A DNA stretch of 20,241 nucleotides from Streptomyces sp. MUM 178J (lineage in GTDB: Bacteria; Actinomycetota; Actinomycetes; Streptomycetales; Streptomycetaceae): contig NZ_JADWYQ010000070.1 in the NCBI RefSeq assembly GCF_022414575.1, positions 1 to 20,241 of the forward strand, given 5' to 3'. A program made the position numbers and the translations under genes. Numbering within the stretch: the stretch's first letter is position 1; every line of letters starts with the position of its first letter. The notes beneath the pieces were generated by a model. That model made no database searches, was not told where the DNA came from, and saw only the letters and a program-made list of their open reading frames with translations. This document shows, one piece after another, positions 1-6,944 of the stretch.

Positions 1-92
1 CCGCGTACCCGGACCACGCCTGCAAGGCGAAGGGACCGGACGCGGCAGGAACGCGGTGGACCAGAACGCCCAAGACCGTTCGGGGAGTTCGG

Positions 93-122
93 CTGAGCAC
101 GTGCAACTCATGCTCAGTCTTT
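93..122 (+). terminator. Possible intrinsic terminator facing pepN
   Basis: A perfect 7-bp stem (CTGAGCA at 93-99, TGCTCAG at 111-117) with an 11-base loop is followed on the plus strand by TCTTT. It lies 8 bases beyond the stop of pepN. It could end an unseen plus-strand gene upstream of the window, or act on both strands. The stem is short, so this is tentative. Confidence 0.35.
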
Positions 123-130
123 AGGAACGG

Positions 131-2650
131 TCAGTTCTCGCGGTCGGGACCGTTCTCCCGGTCGGCCTCCTGCACGGCCAGGGCGCGGCGCAGGTCGTCG
201 ATCTGGTCGGCGAGCTTGCGGTGCAGGGCGGGGGTCATCTCGTCGTCGCGCAGGCACTTCTCGCCCAGTCGCAGCGCCTCGGCGTCGACGTGGTGGGCGG
301 GGAAGGCGTGCCGTCCGGCCGCTTCGGCCATGGCGGGGCCCCGGCGGGCGGCGAGGGCGACGGAGTCGGGGTAGTAGCGGTGGACGTAGTCGCGTACGAG
401 ACCGGCCTGTTCGGGCTGCCAGAAGCCCTGCGCGGTGGCGATGAAGAGATAGTTGGAGAGGCTGTCGGAGCGGAACATCCGCTCCCAGGCGGCCTCCTTG
501 CTCTCCGGGTCGGGCAGGGCTGCGCGGCAGCGGGCGGCGCCTTCCTGGCCGGCGGCGCTGGGGTCGCGGTCGAGTTCGGCGGCGATGGCAGCCTCGTCGG
601 TGGCGCCGAGGACGGAGAGGCGGCACAGGACGCGCCAGCGCAGTTCCGGGTCGAGTTCGGGACCGCCGGGCACGCTGCCGTCGTTGATCCACTCCTGGAG
701 GTTCTCGGGCCGGGCGGCCGCGTCGATGAAGTGGCGTACGGCGGTGAGGCGGAGTCCGGGGTCGCGGCCGTCCTCGGTGTGCCGCATCAGGTCGCGGCAG
801 ACGGCGGTGACGGAGGACAGCGCGGCGGGGCGGCGGCCGGGCGGGAGGTAGCAGTCGGCGAGCTGCCCGGAGGCGAAGGCGAGGACGCCCTGGACGACGG
901 CCAGGTCGCTTTCGCGGGGCAGGTGGGCGCGGGCCGCGTCGAGGTAGGCGGCGGGGGCGAGTTCGCCGTCGCGGACCATGTCGCGTGCGGCGTTCCACAC
1001 GACGGCGCGGGTGAGCGGGTCGGGGATGCCGGAGAGGGAGCGCAGCGCGGTGTCCCAGGAGGCGGCGTCGAGGCGGACCTTGGCGTAGCTGAGGTCGCCG
1101 TCGTTGAGGACGACGAGGGCGGGGCGGCGGCCGGCGGCGGTACGGGTCTCGCGTTGCGGGACGTCGAGTTCGAACCGTTCGCGCAGTACGAGACGGCCGG
1201 TCTCCACCGGGTCCTGGTCGTAGGCGGCTACGGCGACGCGGTGGGGCCTGCTGCCTTCGCGGGCCACGGTCAGCGACCAGCCGCCGCCGGCCTCGGCGGT
1301 CTGCGGGGTGAGGGTGTCCACTCCGGTGGTGCCCAGCCATCGCTCTGCCCAGGCGTGCACATCGCGGTCGGTGGTCTGGGAGAGGGAGTCGATGAAGTCG
1401 GCGAGGGTGGCGTTGGCGAACTTGTGGCGGGTGAAGTGGAGGTTGATCCCGGCGAGGAAGTCCTTCTCCCCGAGCCAGGCGACCAGCTGGCGCAGTGCGG
1501 AGGCGCCCTTGGCGTAGGAGATGCCGTCGAAGTTGAGCAGCGCGGAGGCGGTGTCGGGGACGGCTTCCGGGGCGGGGGCCACGGGATGGGTGGAGGGCCG
1601 CTGGTCTGCGTCGTAGCCCCAGGCCTTGCGGGTGATGCCGAAGTCGACCCAGGTGTCGGTGAAGCGGGTGGCCTCGGTGAGCGTCTGGTAGCCCATGTAC
1701 TCCGCGAAGGACTCGTTCAGCCAGATGTCGTCCCACCAGGCGAGGGTGACGAGGTCGCCGAACCACATATGGGCCATCTCGTGGGCGATGACCATGGCGC
1801 GGGTCTGGCGCTGGGTGTCGGTGACCGCGGAGCGGTAGACGAACTCGTCGCGGAAGGTGACCAGTCCGGGGTTCTCCATGGCTCCGGAGTTGAACTCCGG
1901 TACGAAGGCCTGGTCGTAGGAGTCGAAGGGGTAGGGCTCCTCGAACTTCTCGTGGTAGCGGTCGTAGCACTGCCGGGTGATCTCGAAGAGTTCCTCGGCG
2001 TCCGCGTCGAGATGGGGGGCGAGGGAGCGGCGGCAGTGCAGGCCGAAGGGCAGTCCGGCGTGTTCGGTGCGTACGGAGTGCCAGGGGCCTGCGGCGACGG
2101 CGACGAAGTAGGTGGCGAGCGGCGGGGTGGGGGCGCAGCGCCAGCGGCCGCCTCCGGTGTGCGTGGCGATGCCGTTGCCGAGGACGGTCCAGTCTTCGGG
2201 GGCGGTGACGGCCACTTCGAAGACGGCTTTGAGGTCGGGCTGGTCGAAGGCGGCGAAGACGCGCTGGACGTCGTCGAGGAAGAGCTGGGTGTAGACGTAC
2301 ACCTCGCCGTCGCTGGGGTCGGTGAACCGGTGCATGCCTTCGCCGGTGCGTGAGTAGCGCATGTCCGCGTCGATGCGCAGTTCGTGCCCGCCCGGGGTGA
2401 GGCCGGTGAGGGGGAGCCGGTTCTCCTGGAGCGTCTCGGGGTCGAGGGGCCGGCCGTCGAGGGTGGCGGAGCGCAGGACCGCGGGCTTCACTTCGACGAA
2501 GGTGTCTCCGGCAGCGCGCGCGGTGAAGTGGATGACCGTGCGGGAGTCGAAGGTGTCCTCGCCTGTGGTGAGGTCGAGCTCGACGGTGTACCGGTGGACG
2601 TCGAGGAGCTGGGCTCGGGTCTGCGCTTCGTCGCGCGTCAGTACGGACAT
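131..2650 (-). CDS. pepN: Aminopeptidase N, M1 family zinc metallopeptidase
   Basis: This is a cytoplasmic aminopeptidase that removes N-terminal residues from peptides (M1 family, gluzincin). The sequence shows the GAMEN exopeptidase motif at residues 256-260. The zinc site is HEMAH at 290-294 with the third ligand Glu313 (in WLNESFAEY) 19 residues after the second His, the standard HExxH-x18-E spacing. The protein is 839 residues from the ATG at 2650, close to the roughly 857 of Streptomyces lividans PepN. An in-frame ATG at 2659 would add three residues (MSP); neither start has a clear Shine-Dalgarno sequence. Upstream in-frame codons to 2746 are low-quality and unlikely to be translated. 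The C-terminal region is the helical ERAP1-like domain typical of the actinobacterial type. It stands alone, with 294 bp between its start and the next gene. Confidence 0.95.
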   Translation of the reverse strand: MSVLTRDEAQTRAQLLDVHRYTVELDLTTGEDTFDSRTVIHFTARAAGDTFVEVKPAVLRSATLDGRPLDPETLQENRLPLTGLTPGGHELRIDADMRYSRTGEGMHRFTDPSDGEVYVYTQLFLDDVQRVFAAFDQPDLKAVFEVAVTAPEDWTVLGNGIATHTGGGRWRCAPTPPLATYFVAVAAGPWHSVRTEHAGLPFGLHCRRSLAPHLDADAEELFEITRQCYDRYHEKFEEPYPFDSYDQAFVPEFNSGAMENPGLVTFRDEFVYRSAVTDTQRQTRAMVIAHEMAHMWFGDLVTLAWWDDIWLNESFAEYMGYQTLTEATRFTDTWVDFGITRKAWGYDADQRPSTHPVAPAPEAVPDTASALLNFDGISYAKGASALRQLVAWLGEKDFLAGINLHFTRHKFANATLADFIDSLSQTTDRDVHAWAERWLGTTGVDTLTPQTAEAGGGWSLTVAREGSRPHRVAVAAYDQDPVETGRLVLRERFELDVPQRETRTAAGRRPALVVLNDGDLSYAKVRLDAASWDTALRSLSGIPDPLTRAVVWNAARDMVRDGELAPAAYLDAARAHLPRESDLAVVQGVLAFASGQLADCYLPPGRRPAALSSVTAVCRDLMRHTEDGRDPGLRLTAVRHFIDAAARPENLQEWINDGSVPGGPELDPELRWRVLCRLSVLGATDEAAIAAELDRDPSAAGQEGAARCRAALPDPESKEAAWERMFRSDSLSNYLFIATAQGFWQPEQAGLVRDYVHRYYPDSVALAARRGPAMAEAAGRHAFPAHHVDAEALRLGEKCLRDDEMTPALHRKLADQIDDLRRALAVQEADRENGPDREN

Positions 2651-2944
2651 GGGTGACATGCTGCCCGATCGGCCGGGCCCGGCACACGGGGTTCCCGTTG
2701 CGCTGAGAGCGCACGCGGAAGCGGGTTGCCGGAGGCGGGGGCGCACATGGCGGGGCCCGTGCCCCGGGACGGGGGCGCGGGCGGGGGCGTCCTGGTTGCC
2801 GGCAGCCGGGGCGGGCTGCAGCCGGGGGCGGCGGCGGAGCCTGAAGGTGTCGGGTGCGGGAGGTGCGCAGGGCGCTCACGCCGTGGCAGCACGAGCGCTG
2901 TGTGCGCGACCTGGATGACCGCTTGTACGGGTGGTCTACGACCG

Positions 2945-3607
2945 TCAGCGCACTGACACGTTGAGGTTGGAGATCTGCTCGGGGAGATCCATGAGGCTGT
3001 CGACCCTCATCGTCGGCAGCTTCTGCGCTTCGTCGCTGCGCCATTGGATCGTGGCCCAGGGGCCGTGGTGGATGAGCGCCGCGTGCATGCCTGCGGAGAG
3101 GGCGGGCTTGATGTCGTTGTCGACGCGGTCGCCGACATAGAGGATCTCGTCGATGCGAAACGGGACGGCGGCGGCGACCTTGACGAAGAACTCGGGGTCG
3201 GGCTTGCTGGCACCCCAGTCATCTGACGTGCCGATGAGGTCGACATCCTTCGTGAACAGATCGCGCAGAATTCGGCCGGCCCGGACAGTCTGGTTGCCAG
3301 CGATGCCGAGCCACAGCCCATCTGCTCGGAGGCGGGCGAGGGTGGGCCGCACGTCGGAGTAGAGATCTTCTTCACCGAAGTGTTCCGGTTGGCCTGCTTC
3401 GGCTCGCTTGTCGCGCTCGGCGTAGAGGTCGAACCCAGGGCGGAACTCCTGGAAGATGTCGCGGTAGTCGCGGCCCTGGGCGATCACGGCCCCGAACATG
3501 GCGGCGAAGGTGTGCCGGGGGACCCCCAGCCAGTCGGCCCAGGTGCCGTACTCGCGAGTCTCGTCTACCAGGCACTCGCCGACGTCGAAGACCACGGCTC
3601 GAATCAT
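2945..3607 (-). CDS. HAD-superfamily hydrolase (phosphatase-like)
   Basis: A 220-residue haloacid dehalogenase-like hydrolase. It opens with the motif I strand AVVFDVGECLVDE, where Asp8 is the expected nucleophile. The second residue of the usual DxD pair is Gly10, so the general acid may be missing or supplied by a neighbour; FDVGxT/C variants are common in actinobacterial members. Later motifs are GIAGNQT (motif II region), the Lys of SKPDPEFF (motif III), and GDRVDND (motif IV acidic pair). The sequence between motif I and motif II is long enough for an alpha-helical cap. The substrate cannot be told from sequence. The start ATG is fixed by motif I beginning at residue 4; there is no Shine-Dalgarno sequence, and a good -10 box lies 6 bases upstream, which suggests a leaderless transcript. 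Confidence 0.85.
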   Translation of the reverse strand: MIRAVVFDVGECLVDETREYGTWADWLGVPRHTFAAMFGAVIAQGRDYRDIFQEFRPGFDLYAERDKRAEAGQPEHFGEEDLYSDVRPTLARLRADGLWLGIAGNQTVRAGRILRDLFTKDVDLIGTSDDWGASKPDPEFFVKVAAAVPFRIDEILYVGDRVDNDIKPALSAGMHAALIHHGPWATIQWRSDEAQKLPTMRVDSLMDLPEQISNLNVSVR

Positions 3608-3642
3608 GGGTGCATCGTATTGCCATGCTGAAGTTTCCCCAA
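3608..3642 (-). promoter_or_regulatory. Candidate promoter of the HAD gene, leaderless
   Basis: Read on the minus strand, TTGGGG (3642-3637) is followed by exactly 17 bases and then TACGAT (3619-3614). These fit the housekeeping -35/-10 pattern (TTGACA, TAnnnT). The expected start of transcription, seven bases past the -10, is the A of the HAD start codon at 3607. The -35 box lies inside the left arm of the long inverted repeat at 3629-3701, so a protein bound to that dyad would block it. This is inference from pattern only. Confidence 0.4.
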
Positions 3643-3701
3643 GGCCGGGTAGTTAGCGTTTCCGCAGGTCACGCTAACTACCCGGCCTTGGGGAAGCTTC
3701 A
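3629..3701. repeat. 31-bp near-perfect inverted repeat, 11-base loop
   Basis: The arms are 3629-3659 and 3671-3701, with 30 of 31 positions complementary; the odd pair (3634/3696) is a G-U wobble in plus-strand RNA. The core of each arm contains CCCAAGGCCGGGTAGTTAGC or its complement. The rest of 3608-3895 has no gene I can support. Possible roles are an operator over the HAD promoter, a double-stranded RNA hairpin (an RNase III substrate), or the remains of a small palindromic mobile element. It is much longer than an ordinary terminator, and it sits upstream of the HAD gene rather than after one. Confidence 0.9.
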
Positions 3702-3895
3702 TCTACCAGGGGTCCCGTCCTCTCGTTCAGGAACTTGGCAAGACGCCGAACGGCATAACGCAACGGTGTTGCACGCCAAGGGACACGACCGACACGCCTC
3801 GCCCGCCGTACTCCTTGCGAAGCATCACAACGCCTACATAGCTTGACCGCACACAGCCAGAAGAACATCATCAAGTGGCCGCGAGAGGACCGTTA

Positions 3896-4370
3896 GTGAC
3901 AGTCAGATCTCGCACAGCACGCCTCTACGCAGCAACCACACCACCGGCGAAACGTGGAATACCGAACCCGGTCAGCGCCTTCCTCGCCTTATCAGCAGCC
4001 CTCTGCTGCAACAGGAGCGCTTCTGATCGGCACCGCCTCGGTAAACGCGTCCGCGAAGTTCGACCAGACCCCCACGACCGACCGGCGGTCAGCACCGCCC
4101 ACTCCCGAGTGGGTCAACCCCGACGGCACGGTGGACGAGAGCAAGATGCCCGAGGAAATGCCGCTCATCGGCCCTGACGGCAAGATCGTCAAGAACGCGG
4201 ACGGCAAGCCGCTCATGGTTAAGACACGCGACTTCATCAAGCCGTCCGGACCTTCTTTGGCCCCCGCGCCGGGCCTCAGGTCCGGGGAACGCCGCTCCAC
4301 CGAAATAGACGAGGATGGCCGGATGGTTGAGAAGGTCGAGATCAAGCCGTCCGTACCACCCGCGAACTGA
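3896..4370 (+). pseudogene. Small secreted protein, frameshift in signal peptide
   Basis: The family is not recognised. The body is read in one frame (to the stop at 4370) and is hydrophilic, with EWVNPDGTVDESKMPEEMP and two PDGK/ADGK turns. A signal peptide is split between two frames. The frame from GTG 3896, which has a good Shine-Dalgarno GAGAGGA 6 bases upstream, gives a basic start and then VSAFLALSAAL. The body frame continues with AATGALLIGTASVNASA, a classic h-region and signal-peptidase site. Dropping one C near 4000-4006 joins the two. The alternative is an intact 138-residue protein from ATG 3954, but that N-terminus (MEYRTRSAPSSPYQQ) makes a poor leader and has no Shine-Dalgarno sequence. 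A TTA codon lies in the upstream frame at 3989. It is either a true pseudogene or a base-call error. Confidence 0.5.
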
Positions 4371-4422
4371 CGGACTACACGGCCGAGAAGGCGAAGACAG
4401 GCACTTGAGTGGGGGCTAGGTC

Positions 4423-4686
4423 TTGTTGCGTCTGCTGGAAACTGCGTGCGCGATCTCAGCGGTCCTCCTCGCCGCGCTCCTCGTCCTGGCCACCGACCAC
4501 GCAACCCTGCTGGCCGCCTACCACAACGGCGCCCTCACCCGCGCACTCACACTCTTGACCGCGGTGTGCGCGGCCTGGTTGCTCCTGCGCCGCAAACGCA
4601 CCGGCCGACCCGTGCCCGCCTGCCTCGCCGTCCCGCTCCTGGTCCTCGGAGCATGCACACTCACCCTCGCCGCCAGGACGCTGTAA
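4423..4686 (+). CDS. Small hydrophobic membrane protein, unknown function
   Basis: An 87-residue protein with about three predicted membrane spans: roughly residues 8-25, 38-56 and 66-84. A basic loop RRKRTGR after the second span would sit inside by the positive-inside rule. The frame has strong G/C third positions, which supports real coding. The only N-terminal choices are tandem TTG codons at 4423 and 4426, because an in-frame stop lies just before them (4417). The upstream GGGGGCTAGG is a weak ribosome site. It follows the frameshifted secreted gene by 52 bp on the same strand and may be co-transcribed with it. No family is recognised. Confidence 0.4.
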   Translation: MLRLLETACAISAVLLAALLVLATDHATLLAAYHNGALTRALTLLTAVCAAWLLLRRKRTGRPVPACLAVPLLVLGACTLTLAARTL

Positions 4687-4691
4687 CGGTC

Positions 4692-4838
4692 GGCCTTGTA
4701 GTTGAGGCCCCACAGTTCCGTGGACGGGTCGTTGATGACGTTGACCATGTGTGCGAGGGAGGTGTACGCGACGAGCAGCGGGTGGATTCGGTAGCGGCCG
4801 GGTGTGGTGCGCGGGTGGAGGATGCCGAAGTCTCGGAG
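4692..4838 (-). pseudogene. C-terminal scrap resembling a winged-helix protein
   Basis: One minus frame reads FGILHPRTTPGRYRIHPLL and then VAYTSLAHMVNVINDPSTEL without a stop. It then runs into the 3' end of the opposing membrane-protein gene. The pattern 'GIL, then basic loop, then GRYRIHP' is what the wing of a winged-helix DNA-binding domain often looks like. There is a stop directly upstream (4839-4841), no start, and no N-terminal part. The exact family is unknown to me. Confidence 0.25.
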
Positions 4839-4958
4839 TCAGTCACAAGATCTCCGGCTGTAGTACTGGTCTCCCGGATGCCGAGCAGCTGCTCGACGAT
4901 CCCCAGTGGGTCGAATGGCAAGGTGGGCGGGGCGCATGAGTACGAGGCAGCGTGACGA

Positions 4959-4984
4959 CCCTCCCGTGGGGAGGGCCGGGAGGG
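4959..4984. repeat. Short inverted repeat, 8-bp stem
   Basis: CCCTCCCG (4959-4966) and CGGGAGGG (4977-4984) pair perfectly around a 10-base loop. It could be a weak factor-independent terminator for minus-strand transcription coming from the VanZ-like gene. It lacks a T-run and may be chance in G/C-rich DNA. Confidence 0.3.
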
Positions 4985-5125
4985 ACGCGCGGGGCCCCGC
5001 CGCAGACACGGCAGGGCCCAATGGGGAGGGTCCGCCTGGAGGGGGCCAGACCACCACCGCGCACAGCATGCACACACGTTCGGCCAGCACGGTAGAGGTG
5101 TGGCGGAAACTCTTCGACCTCGGCG

Positions 5126-5262
5126 CTATGGGGCAGGCTCGGCAGCGACGGTGGCTCCGGGGCAGGCGTCGGCGAGCTGGGCGAGTCTTTCTTGCTCGAG
5201 TTCGTGTCCACGGTCAGGCCCCAGCGCAGCTTGATGGCGGTCCACTCGACGGCGTTTGTCAG
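5126..5262 (-). pseudogene. C-terminal remnant of a DUF1524-type HNH endonuclease
   Basis: Two adjacent minus frames together spell a familiar ending. The first (from about 5262) reads NAVEWTAIKLRWGLTVD. The second, after a one-base shift near 5203-5208, reads ELEQERLAQLADACPGA and ends at a TAG at 5128-5126. Secreted actinobacterial HNH nucleases with the GmrSD C-terminal/DUF1524 fold commonly end with a W-x-x-x-K-x-R-W-x-L-T-V-D segment followed by LxxLAxxCP. Only about 50 residues remain; the HNH core and signal peptide are missing, and the neighbouring intact gene's stop is 3 bases away. It is inactive if the assignment is right. The match is from memory. Confidence 0.45.
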
Positions 5263-5264
5263 TC

Positions 5265-6530
5265 CTACGCGTCAGGCGCGACCAGGTCCCCGGTGACGGC
5301 GTCAATGAACACGTCAGACTCGTCTACGCCTTGCACACCGACCATCCATACCGGGCGCCACTGGCCGCTGACCTTCTGGGCAAGGAGCACGGAGGCAACC
5401 GGGGCGCTGCCCGTCTGTTTGCGGACGACGTCCCCCAGGCCGGCCTTCGTGATTTTCGGGCGGGGCATTTCGGGGTCTGCCACTGGGTCGGCCGTGAAGC
5501 CGAGCAGTCGTCCGGCCGAGGTCACGGTCAGGTCGAGACGCATCGGCATCATCACGCCGTCCACGTAACGCCGGTAGGTAAGGTGGTGCATGGCGCGGTT
5601 TCCCGCGTCGGCGGCCAGGACATCGGTAGTCAGCTTCGCCCCCTGAATCTGCTTGGGGAACCACCGCTCGGCGAACCGCTTGCCGACCTGAACGGCCTGC
5701 CCGTGCGTGAGATCGCCCGGTTCGGCTTCGTTGTCGTTCACCGCAGCGGAGATCAGCGTCTCGTCCGGCCACCGTCCCGTGATCTCGCCCAGCGATGTGG
5801 TGGCAGTGATGAGGCCCTCGGCCTTGTTGTACTCGGACCCTTCGTACTCGGCGTTGGGTCCGAAAGTTTCGCGGGCCGCTTCCGTGATCCATGCGTCGGC
5901 ACTGTCGGCTTGGGCTTCCACAGCCCTTTGGTGGGCTTGTTGCGCTGGCTCGTCATAGGAGCCCAGGTCGGCTGAACGGATCCACATGGTGAGCACGACG
6001 GCTGAGACGCCGAGGACGGCGGCCGATGTGGCGAGGTCCTTCCACACCGGCCGCCTCCAGGTGCGGACCAGAGCCCAGCCAGCCGCGGTGCCGATCAGCG
6101 CGCCTGCCGTGTTCATCACCGAATCGGTGACCGAGCAGGACCGTCCTGCGACCACCGTGGCCTGGGCCATCTCGATCATCCCGCACGCGGCGACCGAGCA
6201 TCCTGCGACAGTCAGCGGCCGCTTGAACAGCATCGTCAACAGCAGCGGCGCGGGGATGAACAGCGCAACGTTCAGCCACGCAGACGACGAGCCAGCGGCC
6301 TGCGCCATGGACCATCCCGCGTCGCATACCGACTCGCCGGCCGTCCCCGCCATACCGGGCATCAAAGTGACGGTGACGATCCCGCACACTGCCCCAGCCG
6401 CGAGGACAGGAAGGAGTACGGGCCGTTCGCGGCGACGGGAAACGAGTGCCACCACAGCAGCGGACATCGCCCACAGCACAGCGAAGGCGGCCAGCAGCCC
6501 GGGGACAGCGCCGATGGATGCTTCAATCAC
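5265..6530 (-). CDS. VanZ-like membrane protein with PepSY-like C-terminal domain
   Basis: A 421-residue integral membrane protein starting at GTG 6530. The N-terminal half has about six hydrophobic spans, roughly residues 8-29, 40-58, 86-104, 108-126, 137-158 and 168-187. They carry VanZ-family features: N-x-x-LFIP (NVALFIP), an E-x-x-Q pair (IEMAQ), and R..SVTDSVMNTAGALIG. After the last span come about 235 hydrophilic residues. The end of these (YRRYVDGVMMPMRLDLTV and IDAVTGDLV) resembles PepSY/FTP-type domains, and the topology would place it outside the cell. VanZ itself confers low-level teicoplanin resistance by an unclear route; a role in envelope biology is only a guess here. The gene lies 13 bp after a small secreted-protein gene on the same strand, so the two are probably one operon. 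Confidence 0.78.
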   Translation of the reverse strand: MIEASIGAVPGLLAAFAVLWAMSAAVVALVSRRRERPVLLPVLAAGAVCGIVTVTLMPGMAGTAGESVCDAGWSMAQAAGSSSAWLNVALFIPAPLLLTMLFKRPLTVAGCSVAACGMIEMAQATVVAGRSCSVTDSVMNTAGALIGTAAGWALVRTWRRPVWKDLATSAAVLGVSAVVLTMWIRSADLGSYDEPAQQAHQRAVEAQADSADAWITEAARETFGPNAEYEGSEYNKAEGLITATTSLGEITGRWPDETLISAAVNDNEAEPGDLTHGQAVQVGKRFAERWFPKQIQGAKLTTDVLAADAGNRAMHHLTYRRYVDGVMMPMRLDLTVTSAGRLLGFTADPVADPEMPRPKITKAGLGDVVRKQTGSAPVASVLLAQKVSGQWRPVWMVGVQGVDESDVFIDAVTGDLVAPDA

Positions 6531-6543
6531 GTGCGGGACCGTT

Positions 6544-6944
6544 TCAGCAGAATTTGACCGACGGAGTCCAGTAGGGGCCGCCGTTGCTGGCGTTCATCAG
6601 CCCGGAGACACGGCAGTCCGGCGCGTACCTGGCTTTACTCAGTCCGCCGAATGAGTGTCCGACCGTCTGCCCCTTAGAAACGGACTTCTTGGGACCCGCC
6701 TTAATAATTTCGGAGGTTTGCAGCTTCAATATGATGTCGACGCGGCTGCCTCCTGTCTTGGTGTAGGTGGTTGCCGAGTAGAACAGGCCGGAGTTGCCGC
6801 TTACGTGCCCTCCGTCGTTCGCTTCGAACTTCAGCACACCGTTGGCCAGCTTGGTCTGAGTCGTCTTGGCGCGCGCCACAGTCCCCGTCGTCACAGCCAG
6901 GCCGCGGTCATGATTGCTGCCGCGACGGGCCGTATGAGTCTCAC
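6544..6944 (-). pseudogene. Small secreted protein, frameshift at signal peptide
   Basis: The body (stop at 6544-6546) is about 105 residues, Gly/Thr/Ser/Lys-rich, with two Cys near the end (one in APDCRVSG, one as the last residue) that could form a disulfide. No family is recognised. A strong ribosome site (GGGAGGA) precedes GTG 6944, which gives MRLIRPVAAAIMTAAWL, a good signal-peptide start, but this frame stops at once. The body frame begins at GTG 6894 with VTTGTVARA, an ideal end of a signal peptide with an AxA-like cleavage site. The two starts are 50 bases apart, so one missing base separates the frames. Without the repair, translation from GTG 6894 gives a 116-residue protein with no leader and no Shine-Dalgarno sequence. 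It sits 13 bp upstream of the VanZ-like gene. Confidence 0.55.

Larger units (their letters stand above)
4687..5125. other. Non-coding stretch with gene debris
   Basis: No intact gene is supported here. Minus-strand translation gives short plausible pieces in different frames: one resembling the end of a winged-helix domain (4692-4838) and one reading LPFDPLGIVEQLLGIRE (about 4870-4920). The pieces are broken by stops and frame changes. The stretch lies between the membrane protein gene and the HNH-like scrap and looks like eroded DNA, with one short dyad at 4959-4984. Confidence 0.5.

Noticed and set aside
1..124. Plus-strand frame open from base 2 to a stop at 122-124, a possible 3' end of an upstream gene
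   Set aside because: Only about 40 codons, with no recognisable sequence; another frame ends at 94-96 and none is clearly better.
221..2353. Long plus-strand open frame opposite pepN (710 codons)
   Set aside because: Gly/Val/Glu-rich shadow of the true gene's codon bias, with no motifs.
2660..2944. Short G/C dyads between pepN and the HAD gene (for example around 2757-2780 and 2803-2822)
   Set aside because: Stems of 5-6 bp in very G/C-rich DNA are expected by chance; not enough for a terminator call.
114..3044. Very long minus-strand open frame (976 codons) across pepN
   Set aside because: It is Arg/Pro/His-rich and antiphase to the pepN frame, which carries all M1 motifs; a usual artefact of high-G/C coding DNA.
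3610..3846. Plus-strand 78-codon frame running through the long inverted repeat
   Set aside because: Its first third is the hairpin itself and the rest has unbiased third positions; no ribosome site.
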